Shown here piece after piece: positions 18,142-27,088 of a stretch of 64,000 nucleotides of DNA. The position numbers were made by a program, and so were the translations under genes. Positions within the stretch are counted from its first letter, which is position 1; the number at the start of each line of letters is the position of its first letter. The notes under the pieces are model-generated. The model searched no databases and had not been told where the DNA came from. It was given only the letters and a program-made list of their open reading frames with translations. The DNA is from JBIOXB01 sp050732395 (lineage in GTDB: Bacteria; Zhuqueibacterota; Zhuqueibacteria; Zhuqueibacterales; Zhuqueibacteraceae). The stretch covers positions 1-64,000 of the forward strand of contig JBOHQX010000408.1 in the NCBI GenBank assembly GCA_050732395.1, given 5' to 3'.

Positions 18142-19259
18142 TTGATTCCCTACGGCTAAAAAACTTCAAGTGTTTTGAAGATCAACGACTATACTTCAAA
18201 AGATTGACACTTCTCACGGGTGTAAATGGTATGGGCAAGTCGACGATTCTACAGGCAATGCTACTTCTGCGGCAATCCCATTTGCGGGATTGGCTGAGGA
18301 AGAATGGGCTTGCATTGAACGGTGAGTTGGTACAACTCGGCACTGCCCGTGATATACTTTATGAAGGAGCAATGGAGAATCAAATTGAAATCGATATTGA
18401 ACTCAAGAACGGTTTACAGGCAAAATGGACGTTTGACTACAATCACGAAGCCGATGTATTGAATCAACTCTCCGCGGAAATACCCGAAGAAATCTTCGAA
18501 TCCGGCTTGTTCACGGACAATTTCCATTATTTGCAGGCGGAACGAATCGGTCCGCGAACTTGGTTTCCAATGTCCGATTATTTGGCCCGTCAACGACGCC
18601 AGCTCGGTAGCCGGGGTGAATACGCCGCACACTTCCTCCAACTCTTTGGAGAAGAAAAGATCCCCCACAATTCTATGGAACACTTCAAGGCAAAATCCAA
18701 TTCACTTTTAGCCCAAGTTGAAGCTTGGACGAATGAGATCAGTCCCGGAACACGTATACACGTCACTTCCTATTCTGGAATGGATCTCGTGAACTTGCAG
18801 TATTCATTTGCATTGGGTAAGCAAGTCAGCAACTTTTATCGGGCCACAAGCGTGGGATTTGGTATCACGTACACTCTGCCGATACTAATTGCGTTGCTCT
18901 CTTCACAGCAGGGAGCATTGGTATTGTTGGAGAATCCCGAAGCGCATCTTCATCCGCAGGGCCAAGTTCGCATAGGGGAGATTCTGGCGTTGGCAGCCAA
19001 TTACGGCATTCAAGTTGTTGTTGAAACGCACAGTGATCACATTTTAAACGGAATCAGAATCGCAGTCCAAGGAGGGAGACTCTCTGCTGAACATATCTCG
19101 CTGAACTTTTTCGAAAGGCGAGATTATCCTGCTGGCAGTCGAACTACGGTCGCGACACCCAATATGGATCAAAACGGAAGAATCGATTATTGGCCAGAAG
19201 GTTTTTTCGATGAATGGGACAAAAGTTTGGAGAAATTGCTGAAGCCTCTGGGGAACTGA
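18138..19259 (+). CDS. AAA/SMC-like ATPase with DUF3696 end
   Basis: A 373-residue ABC-type ATPase of the RecF/OLD-like class. It starts IDSLRLKNFKCFEDQRLYFK, with Walker A GVNGMGKST (residues ~29-37). ALVLLENPEAHLHPQGQ (~262-278) is the Walker B/D-loop region, with Glu-Asn in place of the more usual Asp-Glu. VVVETHSDHILNGIRIAV is the switch His motif. The tail IDYWPEGFFDEWDKSLEKLL is typical of DUF3696. No TOPRIM nuclease is fused, unlike OLD. It shares the ATGA overlap with DUF262 upstream and is one base from the next start, so the three genes form an operon. Probable role: nucleotide-driven sensor or switch for the module. Confidence 0.88.
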   Translation: MIDSLRLKNFKCFEDQRLYFKRLTLLTGVNGMGKSTILQAMLLLRQSHLRDWLRKNGLALNGELVQLGTARDILYEGAMENQIEIDIELKNGLQAKWTFDYNHEADVLNQLSAEIPEEIFESGLFTDNFHYLQAERIGPRTWFPMSDYLARQRRQLGSRGEYAAHFLQLFGEEKIPHNSMEHFKAKSNSLLAQVEAWTNEISPGTRIHVTSYSGMDLVNLQYSFALGKQVSNFYRATSVGFGITYTLPILIALLSSQQGALVLLENPEAHLHPQGQVRIGEILALAANYGIQVVVETHSDHILNGIRIAVQGGRLSAEHISLNFFERRDYPAGSRTTVATPNMDQNGRIDYWPEGFFDEWDKSLEKLLKPLGN

Positions 19260-19260
19260 C

Positions 19261-20223
19261 GTGGACATTGAAATGGTGTTCAATGATTTGTCTGTTTCAA
19301 ATCAGACAAAGGCAACAGACCGGTACGCTGCAATGAACTTGATGACCGGCCTTGTCAAAACGCTCGTCTCTGCTGCTAGCTATGGCATTGGGAAATCGTT
19401 ACGAACACAGGAGAACTTTTATGCGATGGAGCTTGCGCCTAATTATACTCTATCTAATTGGCTTACAGACAATGCTGTGACGAAAGAAGAACAAAGCTTC
19501 TTGCGCACACTTTCCACCAAAATCCCCTACCTCGCAGGACTAGAATCTTCCGCCATCGCCGAGGAAGCAAAAATTTCGGATTTTTCATTTCAGGGGCAGC
19601 CCGCTTCTGGACTTGGAATCAGTTATCTGCTCGATGGGCTCGCAGTAAGCATTCTTAGCTCGAATATTTGGGACCGGAGCGTAATTACACTCACGATGGC
19701 TCAGTTGGATCAGAGCGGGAACATTACAGAAGAAGACGTTCTCGTCAAGCACTCTGCCAGGCCGTCGCATCTTCCTGAACACCAGCAATGGATCACAACA
19801 AGGCGGCAGGATGAACTCCGGGATGTCAACGACTTGTGGTACCGCAGGCAAGAATTCTTTCCATCTTTGCATTTTTGTGAAGCTGTCCGGGACCAGATCA
19901 TTAATTTAAATCCAACGAATCCTGCCTTTCGACAAATCAAAAAGCGTATGTTTGAATTTCAGAACTACTGCAACGGCTGGAACGATGGCCCGTTCGCACC
20001 GGACCGGCTGCCCAGCAGGACGACCACGGAGAGCTCCGCTACATTAAACAGGTACAGTCAACAGCGCACATTTCGTTGCCCCGACGGTATCGATCGTGTC
20101 TTTAGCTGGCATATCAGACTTACTCCAGGAGCTTGGAGGATTTATTTTTATCCAGAGGAAAACAACAAGATTATCTTCATTGGATACATTGGGCCTCATC
20201 TATCAATAGTCAGCGAGTGTTGA
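19261..20223 (+). CDS. Unknown protein with RelE/HigB-like C-terminal segment
   Basis: A 320-residue protein with GTG start at 19261, one base after the ATPase stop. Residues 1-230 are not recognised. The C-terminal ~60 residues read GIDRVFSWHIRLTPGAWRI, then YFYPEENNKIIFIGYIGPHL. The order (basic strand R..TPGAWRIYF, then a hydrophobic strand IIFIGYIG and a His) resembles the core strands of RelE/HigB-type ribosome-dependent RNases. If so, this is the likely effector of the module and the ATPase plus DUF262 protein the control unit. This is inference from motif shape only. AT-rich composition matches its two partners. Confidence 0.7.
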   Translation: MDIEMVFNDLSVSNQTKATDRYAAMNLMTGLVKTLVSAASYGIGKSLRTQENFYAMELAPNYTLSNWLTDNAVTKEEQSFLRTLSTKIPYLAGLESSAIAEEAKISDFSFQGQPASGLGISYLLDGLAVSILSSNIWDRSVITLTMAQLDQSGNITEEDVLVKHSARPSHLPEHQQWITTRRQDELRDVNDLWYRRQEFFPSLHFCEAVRDQIINLNPTNPAFRQIKKRMFEFQNYCNGWNDGPFAPDRLPSRTTTESSATLNRYSQQRTFRCPDGIDRVFSWHIRLTPGAWRIYFYPEENNKIIFIGYIGPHLSIVSEC

Positions 20224-20491
20224 ATTTACTGCTGGTTCTTCAATTTTGTATCGGTGATGTCGCCATTTTGGCTCGCTGCTGAAACAGTAGGTTAAAAAAC
20301 AATGATGCGAGAAAAGATGATAGCAAATCTTAACCGGCTTGGACTTCTTAGCTTAATGATTCATCGTCGAACAAGGGATGGCTGCAGTCTGAAGCAAAAC
20401 TGTAAACTATAAATCGAGATACTTCTTCACTCGGTTCGCAAGAACACCATAAATCACTAATGCCTTATAAAAATCTATTGCATTACCCAGA

Positions 20492-21856
20492 ATGACCACT
20501 TTTCGATGGATTGTTTTGCGGCTGTTTTGGAGCCTGCTGGCGCTGATTCCCGCAGCGTTCTTTATGCTTTGGCTCGTGCATAAGTATTTCCTGCTGCAAA
20601 GCAATGTATTCGACGAGGTGGTCGTCGCACTGCTGGGTGTGATATTGTTCGCACTCGCCAGCCACTTGCTCACGCGCGAAGGCGCCCGGCGCTTCACGTT
20701 CTTGCTCGATCGCGGCAAGGCGCTGTTGGAAGCCAATCGCGAAACGGAAATGCAGGACATTCTCACCTTGCTGATGCAGTTGTTGCACGGCGGATTATTG
20801 TCGGAGAAAAAGCGACAAAGCTTGCAGCGACAACTGCTGCGCAGCTATTTTCCGTTTTATGCCGACCATCCCGAGCGCAGCGATTTTCAAGAACAGCTCA
20901 TGCTCGCCATGCGTTCCGGCGTGCGCCCGGAAGAAGCCTATCACGTGCTTAAATCCTACGTGTTGAATCAAGAGACTCTGACGTTGGAAACGGCCAATCT
21001 CGCCGAGGAGCTGCTGGATTATCGCCCGGATGACGAAACGCTCCCTGCGTTTGTTGTCGAGTACTTTTTGAAAGAAAAGAAAACGCACTATCGCGCGGAG
21101 TATTTTTATGCGAAATATCTCTCCGCCGGCGGGCCTTTGACGGATAAGATTCTGACGCTCTGCCTGCCAAAAGTTTTACGCCACCCTCGCCGCGACGAAT
21201 TCACTGGTTGGTGTCTGGTGCAGGCGTTTGATCATGATACGACGCGCGACCCCCGCGTGCGCCAGGCCTTGTATATCGTACATCAAGCTCTTCAAAAATC
21301 ACGCCGGCGCGACGCGCTTGCGCAGCAGGTCGCTGCGCGCGCGGGCCAAATCTTGCCCGAAGAAAAAAACGCCTGGCTGATTTCAGAAAAGAACCCCGAA
21401 AAAAGAGCGGGGCGAGAATTTGTGGGACACTGGCGATTTCAAGTGCGCCAATGGTGGTGGGATGGCATCTCACTTCTGCGGCCTTACAAACGCGAAGTCG
21501 CCCTCGGCTTCATGATTTTGGCCCTGTTTGGCATCATTTATTTGACCCGCTCCATTTCTTTCTCGAATCAAGCCGGGCCCGTTGCTCCGGCGGCCTCTGC
21601 CGGGGCTGATACGACGCACTATTTCTCGCTGCAAGTGGTGGCGCTCAAAGACAAACGTAGCGCCGACGCCGCTGCCGGCCTGCTGCAACGTCGCCGGCTC
21701 GAAGTATACGTGCTGGAGCCGCGCTCTTCCCGTGGCTGGTATCGCGTGCGTGTAGGCAAGTATTCTTCCGCTCGGCGCGCCCGCCTCGCGGCGGACAGCC
21801 TTAAATCCGCAGGATTGATCGACGATTATTTCGTAACGAACTATGAAGGCAGGTAA
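20492..21856 (+). CDS. SPOR-domain membrane protein
   Basis: A 454-residue protein. Two membrane segments at the N-terminus (IVLRLFWSLLALIPAAFFML; VVVALLGVILFALASHLL) are followed by a helical cytosolic region of about 270 residues and a third membrane segment (VALGFMILALFGIIYLTR, ~345-362). A C-terminal SPOR domain follows (~373-450: HYFSLQVVALKDKRSADAA, then GWYRVRVGKYSSARRARLAA). SPOR domains bind glycan strands denuded of stem peptides at division septa. The helical middle part looks like solenoid repeats and may dock partners. It is 26 bp upstream of an MFS gene on the same strand. Confidence 0.82.
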   Translation: MTTFRWIVLRLFWSLLALIPAAFFMLWLVHKYFLLQSNVFDEVVVALLGVILFALASHLLTREGARRFTFLLDRGKALLEANRETEMQDILTLLMQLLHGGLLSEKKRQSLQRQLLRSYFPFYADHPERSDFQEQLMLAMRSGVRPEEAYHVLKSYVLNQETLTLETANLAEELLDYRPDDETLPAFVVEYFLKEKKTHYRAEYFYAKYLSAGGPLTDKILTLCLPKVLRHPRRDEFTGWCLVQAFDHDTTRDPRVRQALYIVHQALQKSRRRDALAQQVAARAGQILPEEKNAWLISEKNPEKRAGREFVGHWRFQVRQWWWDGISLLRPYKREVALGFMILALFGIIYLTRSISFSNQAGPVAPAASAGADTTHYFSLQVVALKDKRSADAAAGLLQRRRLEVYVLEPRSSRGWYRVRVGKYSSARRARLAADSLKSAGLIDDYFVTNYEGR

Positions 21857-21882
21857 GCTCCTCATGAATCTCAAAGAAACCC

Positions 21883-23145
21883 GTGGCTGAACAACAAGGT
21901 CATCCTATCACCCTGGACCAGGCCGGCGTTGCGCCGGTAACCGCCGCAACGATACGATGGGGGTTGGTCGGACAGCTTCTCTTCCTCATCTTTTTGGGGA
22001 TTCTGGACGCGCAAATCATTTCTCCGCTGCTGCCGGAAGTGACGAAAGAATTTCAGATTTCGACGGCCAGGGCCGGCTTTGCCGTCACGGTTTACGCCAT
22101 TGCCGCCGCTTGCTGGACGCTGGCGGTCGGGCCGCTTTCGGATCATTTCGGGCGATTGATCTTTTTGCGACTCGCGGCAGTGGCCTTCACACTGTCCGCG
22201 CTTGTTGTTTTCCTATCGAAGTATTTCGGCCTGTATTTGCTTGCACGCTTCGTCGCCGGACTGGGCGGCGGTACGATCTCGGCGTGCGTGATGGCGCAAA
22301 TGGCGGATCTGTTCGCCTACGAGCAACGCGGCCGCGCCATGGGATTGGTGAGCATGATGTACTCGGCCGCGGCTATTATCGGCATTCCGGCGGCCACGTG
22401 GATCGCGCAGCACTGGGGCTGGCGGGCGATTTATGTGATCATTGCCCTGGTCATGGCGCCGCTCGCCGTGCTCATCAACGGGCGCGGTGTAGAATCCCAG
22501 CCGCGTCAAACGAGCGCGTTTTCCGATATGACCGTGTGGCTGGCGATCAAGCAGCAGTTGCGCACGTACCTCGGCTATTGGGCGGTTGCGCGCACGCGCC
22601 GCGGCCTGTTGCTGGCCGTCACCTATTCAGCTACAGCTTCGGGATTGGTCACGTATCTTGGCGCCTATCTGGCGTCGGCATTTCAAATGCCCATTTCGAC
22701 CATTGGATTGGTGTTTCTGACCACGGGCTTGTTTTCCACATTTGGCGGAATCAGCGGCGGTTGGCTGTCGGATCACATTGGCAAGCGCCGTATGATCATC
22801 ACCAGCAGCTTGTTGCTGATCGGCATTCTGCTGCTGGTGCCGCTGGCCGGTAGCCGCTGGCAGGTTTTTGCATTGTTCGGCGCCGGCGGTTTTATGCTGG
22901 CCTCGCGCGAAGGCGCCTATCAAGCGTTGATATCCGAGCTTGCGCCCGCCTTGCAGCGCGGCGCCTATATTGCGCTGCGCAACGCCACTTCGCAAACTGC
23001 CATTGCCTTTAGCGCCGCGATCGGCGGATATTTATACGTTGAATTCGGATTTCAAGCGGTGTGCTATTGTGCCGCGGCGTTGAGCCTGCTGGCGGCGGTG
23101 ATTGCAGCGATTATGGTGGAGCCGAATATGGATGGGAAAATCTAA
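21883..23145 (+). CDS. MFS transporter (DHA1-like)
   Basis: A 420-residue protein with 12 hydrophobic segments. Start GTG 21883 is chosen because an upstream ATG (21864) is out of frame. The TM2-TM3 loop reads GPLSDHFGRLIFLRL, the classic motif A of drug:H+ antiporters, and GLGGGTISACVMAQMADLF follows in TM4. The second half has GGWLSDHIGKRRMI, the duplicated motif A. Substrate is unknown; multidrug or metabolite efflux is the family norm. Probably co-transcribed with the SPOR gene. Confidence 0.88.
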   Translation: MAEQQGHPITLDQAGVAPVTAATIRWGLVGQLLFLIFLGILDAQIISPLLPEVTKEFQISTARAGFAVTVYAIAAACWTLAVGPLSDHFGRLIFLRLAAVAFTLSALVVFLSKYFGLYLLARFVAGLGGGTISACVMAQMADLFAYEQRGRAMGLVSMMYSAAAIIGIPAATWIAQHWGWRAIYVIIALVMAPLAVLINGRGVESQPRQTSAFSDMTVWLAIKQQLRTYLGYWAVARTRRGLLLAVTYSATASGLVTYLGAYLASAFQMPISTIGLVFLTTGLFSTFGGISGGWLSDHIGKRRMIITSSLLLIGILLLVPLAGSRWQVFALFGAGGFMLASREGAYQALISELAPALQRGAYIALRNATSQTAIAFSAAIGGYLYVEFGFQAVCYCAAALSLLAAVIAAIMVEPNMDGKI

Positions 23146-23155
23146 GCTGTTGCTT

Positions 23156-23220
23156 CCAAGGAAGGAATTACGCTAAGGCATTGATTTTTAGTGAAAGGCG
23201 TTTCCAAATTCCTTCCTTGG
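23156..23220. repeat. 14-bp perfect inverted repeat before the toxin-antitoxin pair
   Basis: CCAAGGAAGGAATT (23156-23169) pairs perfectly with AATTCCTTCCTTGG (23207-23220) around a 37-nt loop. It begins 11 bp after the MFS stop and ends 74 bp before the XRE-ImmA gene. No T-run follows, so a simple terminator is unlikely. It may mark the edge of the transferred module. Confidence 0.65.
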
Positions 23221-23293
23221 CGAATGAGCTCCAATTGGAGTGGACGGCTAGCTATGAACTATGTTTTTGTAAGAAAAATCCATATTCTTAAAT

Positions 23294-24474
23294 ATGAGCA
23301 GAAGCAACCAGGCAGATATTAGACCGGACATGCTCGTTTGGGCTAGAGTAACTGCTCAAATGAGCATTGAAGAAGTGGCAAAAAAACTCCATGTCAAGAC
23401 GGAGAGAATTGATTCATGGGAGTCTGGAGAAATTCTTCCTACAGTCAAGCAGCTTAGAAAACTTTCCAAAATCTACAATCAATCCTTTGCTGCTTTCTAC
23501 CTACCACACCCTCCCAAATCTGATATTCCTATTCCCAATGATTACCGACGCAATTCTGGAGCAACCGTTGTCAGCTTATCTCCTGAATTGACCCTTGATA
23601 TTCGTACGGCGTGGGAGCGTCGTGGAATTGTCTTGGATCTTTACGCTGAGCAGGGCGAGGCACCAGTAGAATTTACAGCCTCGGCAAATTTGGAATCTGA
23701 TCCCGAAGAGTCAGGTTGGGAGGTCCGCGAATTATTGGGAATCACCTTTGAAAAACAAAAGGAATGGCGGGAGCATCGCATTGCATTTAATCGAATTCGC
23801 GAGGTGCTTGAATCGGCTGGAATCTTGATTTTTCAAGCTGCGAAAATTCCGCTTGGTGAAATACGTGGTTATTCTTTGAGCCAGCCTGTTTTACCTATAA
23901 TTGTGATCAATCGTAAGGACAGCTATCCTGGGCGGATTTTTACTATGTTACATGAATTGACGCATATTATGCTGCGTACTGGTGGGTTATGCGACATGAC
24001 AACTCTTGGCGACATACCCCCGGAAGCATCTAAAATTGAAGTTTTTTGTAGTAACGTTGCCGGGGCGGCTTAGTTCCGCGAAATCATTTGCTCGATGAAC
24101 CAATCATTCAAACGCATGGTCTTTCCACGGAATGGTCCGAAGAAGAAATCGCAGCACTCTCTAAAGTGTATTGTACTAGTCGTGAGGCCATTGTTAGGCG
24201 GCTTCAAATATTGGGTTTGACCACACACCAATTCTATGAAATGAAACGAAAGCAATACTTGCATGAATTCAAGGCTCGGTCTGAGCGAAAGGGATTTGTA
24301 TCACCTTCTGTTGATCTAGTGAGCACGGCAGGGAAGTTTTATGTTCGTACCATTATGGATGCATTCCGCTCGGATCTGATAACGCCCAGCGACGCTATAG
24401 ATTATTTAGGTATTCGTTTAAAGCACCTTGACCGGGTTACTGATCTCTTGGAATCATACGGGGCAGAAGGATGA
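23294..24474 (+). pseudogene. XRE-ImmA/IrrE antitoxin-like metallopeptidase, one-base frameshift
   Basis: An N-terminal XRE helix-turn-helix (residues ~20-65, MSIEEVAKKLHVKTERIDSW) is joined to an ImmA/IrrE (COG2856) peptidase domain with zinc motif HELTH in MLHELTHIMLR. The first frame stops at 24073 right after FCSNVAGAA. The family continues here with LVPRNHLLDEP, and exactly that sequence is found in the next frame, running to 24474. Restoring one base at about 24070 (GCT-TAG) rejoins the frames into ~393 residues. So the gene is a recent frameshift mutant, or the base was lost in sequencing. The last ATGA overlaps the DUF4411 gene. In such pairs the XRE-ImmA protein is thought to repress and neutralise the partner. 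Confidence 0.85.
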
Positions 24475-24947
24475 ATTTAGCTTCGCCAAAGTACATAGTA
24501 GATACTTGTTCCTTTACAACTCGCCAGCGCGTTTATCCAATTGATATTTTCCCCGGTGTATGGGATTTATTAGAGAATCTTACCGAGAGTGGAGTGGCTG
24601 GTTCGGTTGAAGATGTTTTTGAAGAGTTAAAATACCAGGATGATTTTCTGCTAAAATGGGCCAGTAAGCACAGGAATGTTTTCTTCCCCCTTGATCAACA
24701 GATTCAAACGCAAGCGTCAGTTATCTTGAATGCGTTCGGGCATCTTGTTGACTTGAAGAAAAGAAAATCTGGCGCCGATCCATTTATTATTGCAGCCGCT
24801 ATGGTGAAATCAAGCACAGTTGTAACGGAAGAGAAACCTAGTGGTGGTCCGCACAAGGTTAAAATACCCGATGTTTGCAAGGCTTATAAAATTCGCTGTG
24901 TCACAATTTTGGATGTGCTCAGAGCAGAAGGGTTGAAATTAAGATAA
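24471..24947 (+). CDS. DUF4411 PIN-like toxin
   Basis: A 158-residue protein of the DUF4411 family, a PIN-like fold. The first acidic residue is in YIVDTCSFTTRQR (residues ~8-20), a second region VEDVFEELKYQD holds Glu/Asp, and GADPFIIAAAMVK holds the third Asp of the expected metal site. ATG 24471 overlaps the stop of the XRE-ImmA gene (ATGA). Comparative genomics has listed XRE-COG2856 with DUF4411 as a toxin-antitoxin-like pair. If the antitoxin frameshift is real, the toxin might be unrestrained and then should be inactive or barely expressed; its own reading frame looks intact. Confidence 0.85.
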   Translation: MNLASPKYIVDTCSFTTRQRVYPIDIFPGVWDLLENLTESGVAGSVEDVFEELKYQDDFLLKWASKHRNVFFPLDQQIQTQASVILNAFGHLVDLKKRKSGADPFIIAAAMVKSSTVVTEEKPSGGPHKVKIPDVCKAYKIRCVTILDVLRAEGLKLR

Positions 24948-25089
24948 AATCTTCACTCAACTTTTACAAAGTCATGGTTACAGGGATTTGTTTACAACTG
25001 ATCTCTACTTAAGTTATCCAGGTATGCGGTTCTCGTGTCAAACTCACTGAAATGACGCTGGCTATAGCAGAGACGGTTGAGTTTTACCT

Positions 25090-25569
25090 ATGAACATAGG
25101 CCCTTCCGCCCACGAAATCCTCGGCGCCATGATCACCCCCGCCGTGCTCATCTCGGCTTCGGGCACTCTCGTGCTGTCCACCTCCAACCGGCTCAGCCGC
25201 GTGGTGGATCGGGTGCGCGTGCTGGCGCTCGAAGCGGAACGGCTGCAAGGCGAGGATGAACGTTCGCGCCAGCAGCTCATCGTCGAGCAATTGTCGATTT
25301 TGACCTCGCGCGTCTTGATTCTGCGCACGGCGATGACGGCGCTCTATGCCGCCATCGGCTTGCTGGTCATGACCAGCATCGTCGTTGGCACGATCGCCGC
25401 CCTGCAGTGGCGTTACAGTTGGATTCCCGTGGTCTCAGGCTTGTGCGGCGCTTGCGCCTTGCTTTACGGCAGCCTCTTGTTGTTGCGCGAGGCGCGCCTG
25501 GCCGTCGGATCGACGCTGCAAGAAATGTCTTTCATTCGCAAGGTGGTCGCGAAAGGGCGCAGGCATTAA
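25090..25569 (+). CDS. DUF2721 membrane protein
   Basis: A 159-residue protein matching DUF2721: an N-terminal segment AMITPAVLISASGTLVLSTS, then the signature NRLSRVVDRVRVL, a charged helix, and two more hydrophobic segments (TALYAAIGLLVMTSIVVGTI; VVSGLCGACALLYGSLLLL). Function is unknown for the family. Its stop TAA shares bases with the ATG of the downstream antiporter, so the two are translationally coupled. A role tied to ion transport would fit that neighbour but is unproven. Confidence 0.88.
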   Translation: MNIGPSAHEILGAMITPAVLISASGTLVLSTSNRLSRVVDRVRVLALEAERLQGEDERSRQQLIVEQLSILTSRVLILRTAMTALYAAIGLLVMTSIVVGTIAALQWRYSWIPVVSGLCGACALLYGSLLLLREARLAVGSTLQEMSFIRKVVAKGRRH

Positions 25570-27038
25570 TGGGCAAAAACCTTCTTTTGTACTTCGCCGT
25601 TCTCCTCGTCTGCGGCGCTGGGCTTTATTTCACCCTGCAATACGGCGCGCGCCTGCAGCCCGGTGCCGTGCCCTCGGAGGAAAGCACGCAATCCGAGCCG
25701 CTGAACGTTTTCCCCGGGGCCACACCTGCAGCGGGGGCCTCCGCCGGCGGCGCGATCAGTGTTTTAGTCGAGAATCTGCAACATCCCTTGGGAATTCTGC
25801 TGTTGCAATTGACGGTGATCCTGGTGGCTGCGCGTTTGACCGGCGTACTCTTTCAGAAGCTCGGCCAGCCTGCCGTCATTGGCGAGATGGTGGCTGGGAT
25901 TGTCCTCGGCCCCTCTTTGCTGGGCTTGCTGCTGCCCGCGGCACAGGCATTCATCTTTCCCGAAGCTTCCATGGGCACCTTGAGGCTATTGAGCCAGATC
26001 GGTGTCGTTCTCTATATGTTCGTGATCGGCGTCGAATTGGATCTGCAGCATCTCCGCCAGAGAGCGCACGCCGCGGTGTTGGTGAGCCATGCGAGCATCA
26101 TCCTCCCGTTTTGTTTGGGCACGATTTTGGCTCTGTTCATTTATCCCACGCTCGCACCGGCGCACACCTCTTTCCTCGCGTTCGCATTGTTCATGGGCAT
26201 TGCCATGAGTATCACCGCCTTCCCGGTGTTGGCTCGCATCATCGAAGAGCGCGGCTTGTCCAAATCGCATCTGGGCAACACCGCCATTGCCTGCGCCGCC
26301 GTGGACGATGTGACGGCATGGTGCCTGCTCGCGTTCGTGGTGGCAATCGCAAAAGCCGACAGCTTGGGCGGCTCCCTGCTCACGCTCGTTCTCGCCATGC
26401 TTTTCATCGGCGTGATGCTGTTCCTGCTCAAACCACGCGCCGGCCGCATTTTAGGCGAGGCCATGCACAGTGAAAAGCACTCCAAGGGCATGGTCGCGGT
26501 GGTGTTGATCTTCGTTTTTGTGGCCGCGTTGTCCACTGAGATCATCGGCATTCATGCGCTATTCGGCGCTTTTCTCGCGGGTGTGATCATACCTACGAAT
26601 CCGAGGTTGCGTGCTTTTCTGCGCGAGCGTCTCGAAACTTTCAGCTCGGTGTTTTTGCTGCCGCTATTTTTTGCCTTCACCGGCTTGCGCACGCAAATCG
26701 GCTTACTGAACGAGGTGCATAGCTGGTTGATCTGCGCCGGCATCATCGCTGTGGCCATAATCGGAAAACTCGGTGCCAGCACGCTGGCTGCGCGCTGGAC
26801 CGGCATGAGCTGGCATGAATCGTTCTCTTTGGGTGCCCTCATGAATACGCGCGGCTTGATGGAGCTCATTGTACTCGATATCGGATACGATTTGGGCATA
26901 CTATCGCCGCGCATTTTTGCAATGATGGTGCTCATGGCGCTGGTCACGACGCTCATGACTGCACCGGTACTGGCGCTGCTGGAGCGCGCAAAAAGGTGGA
27001 AGCCTGCTCGCACGCGCATAGAAGAATTTCATGTTTGA
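25569..27038 (+). CDS. CPA2-family cation:proton antiporter (Kef/NapA-like)
   Basis: About 489 residues, started at the ATG that overlaps the DUF2721 stop. The N-terminus has a signal-like segment and a ~50-residue Pro/Gly/Ala linker before the antiporter core. The core shows LGQPAVIGEMVAGIVLGPSL, FVIGVELDL and the TM5 region ACAAVDDVTAWCLLAFV, whose Asp-Asp corresponds to the ion-binding pair of CPA2 exchangers. No C-terminal RCK/TrkA-N domain is present, so it is shorter than KefB/C. Probable role: Na+ or K+ for H+ exchange across the inner membrane. Confidence 0.92.
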   Translation: MGKNLLLYFAVLLVCGAGLYFTLQYGARLQPGAVPSEESTQSEPLNVFPGATPAAGASAGGAISVLVENLQHPLGILLLQLTVILVAARLTGVLFQKLGQPAVIGEMVAGIVLGPSLLGLLLPAAQAFIFPEASMGTLRLLSQIGVVLYMFVIGVELDLQHLRQRAHAAVLVSHASIILPFCLGTILALFIYPTLAPAHTSFLAFALFMGIAMSITAFPVLARIIEERGLSKSHLGNTAIACAAVDDVTAWCLLAFVVAIAKADSLGGSLLTLVLAMLFIGVMLFLLKPRAGRILGEAMHSEKHSKGMVAVVLIFVFVAALSTEIIGIHALFGAFLAGVIIPTNPRLRAFLRERLETFSSVFLLPLFFAFTGLRTQIGLLNEVHSWLICAGIIAVAIIGKLGASTLAARWTGMSWHESFSLGALMNTRGLMELIVLDIGYDLGILSPRIFAMMVLMALVTTLMTAPVLALLERAKRWKPARTRIEEFHV

Positions 27039-27088
27039 ACCTGCGTTTGCGACAAGAAGATTGGTCTTGCTCAATTGAGGATATCAGA

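Noticed and set aside
20407..20490. Minus-strand stretch ending NAIDFYKALVIYGVLANRVK, perhaps the tail of a small enzyme
   Set aside because: Under 30 residues without start or clear relative; kept only as a possible fragment.
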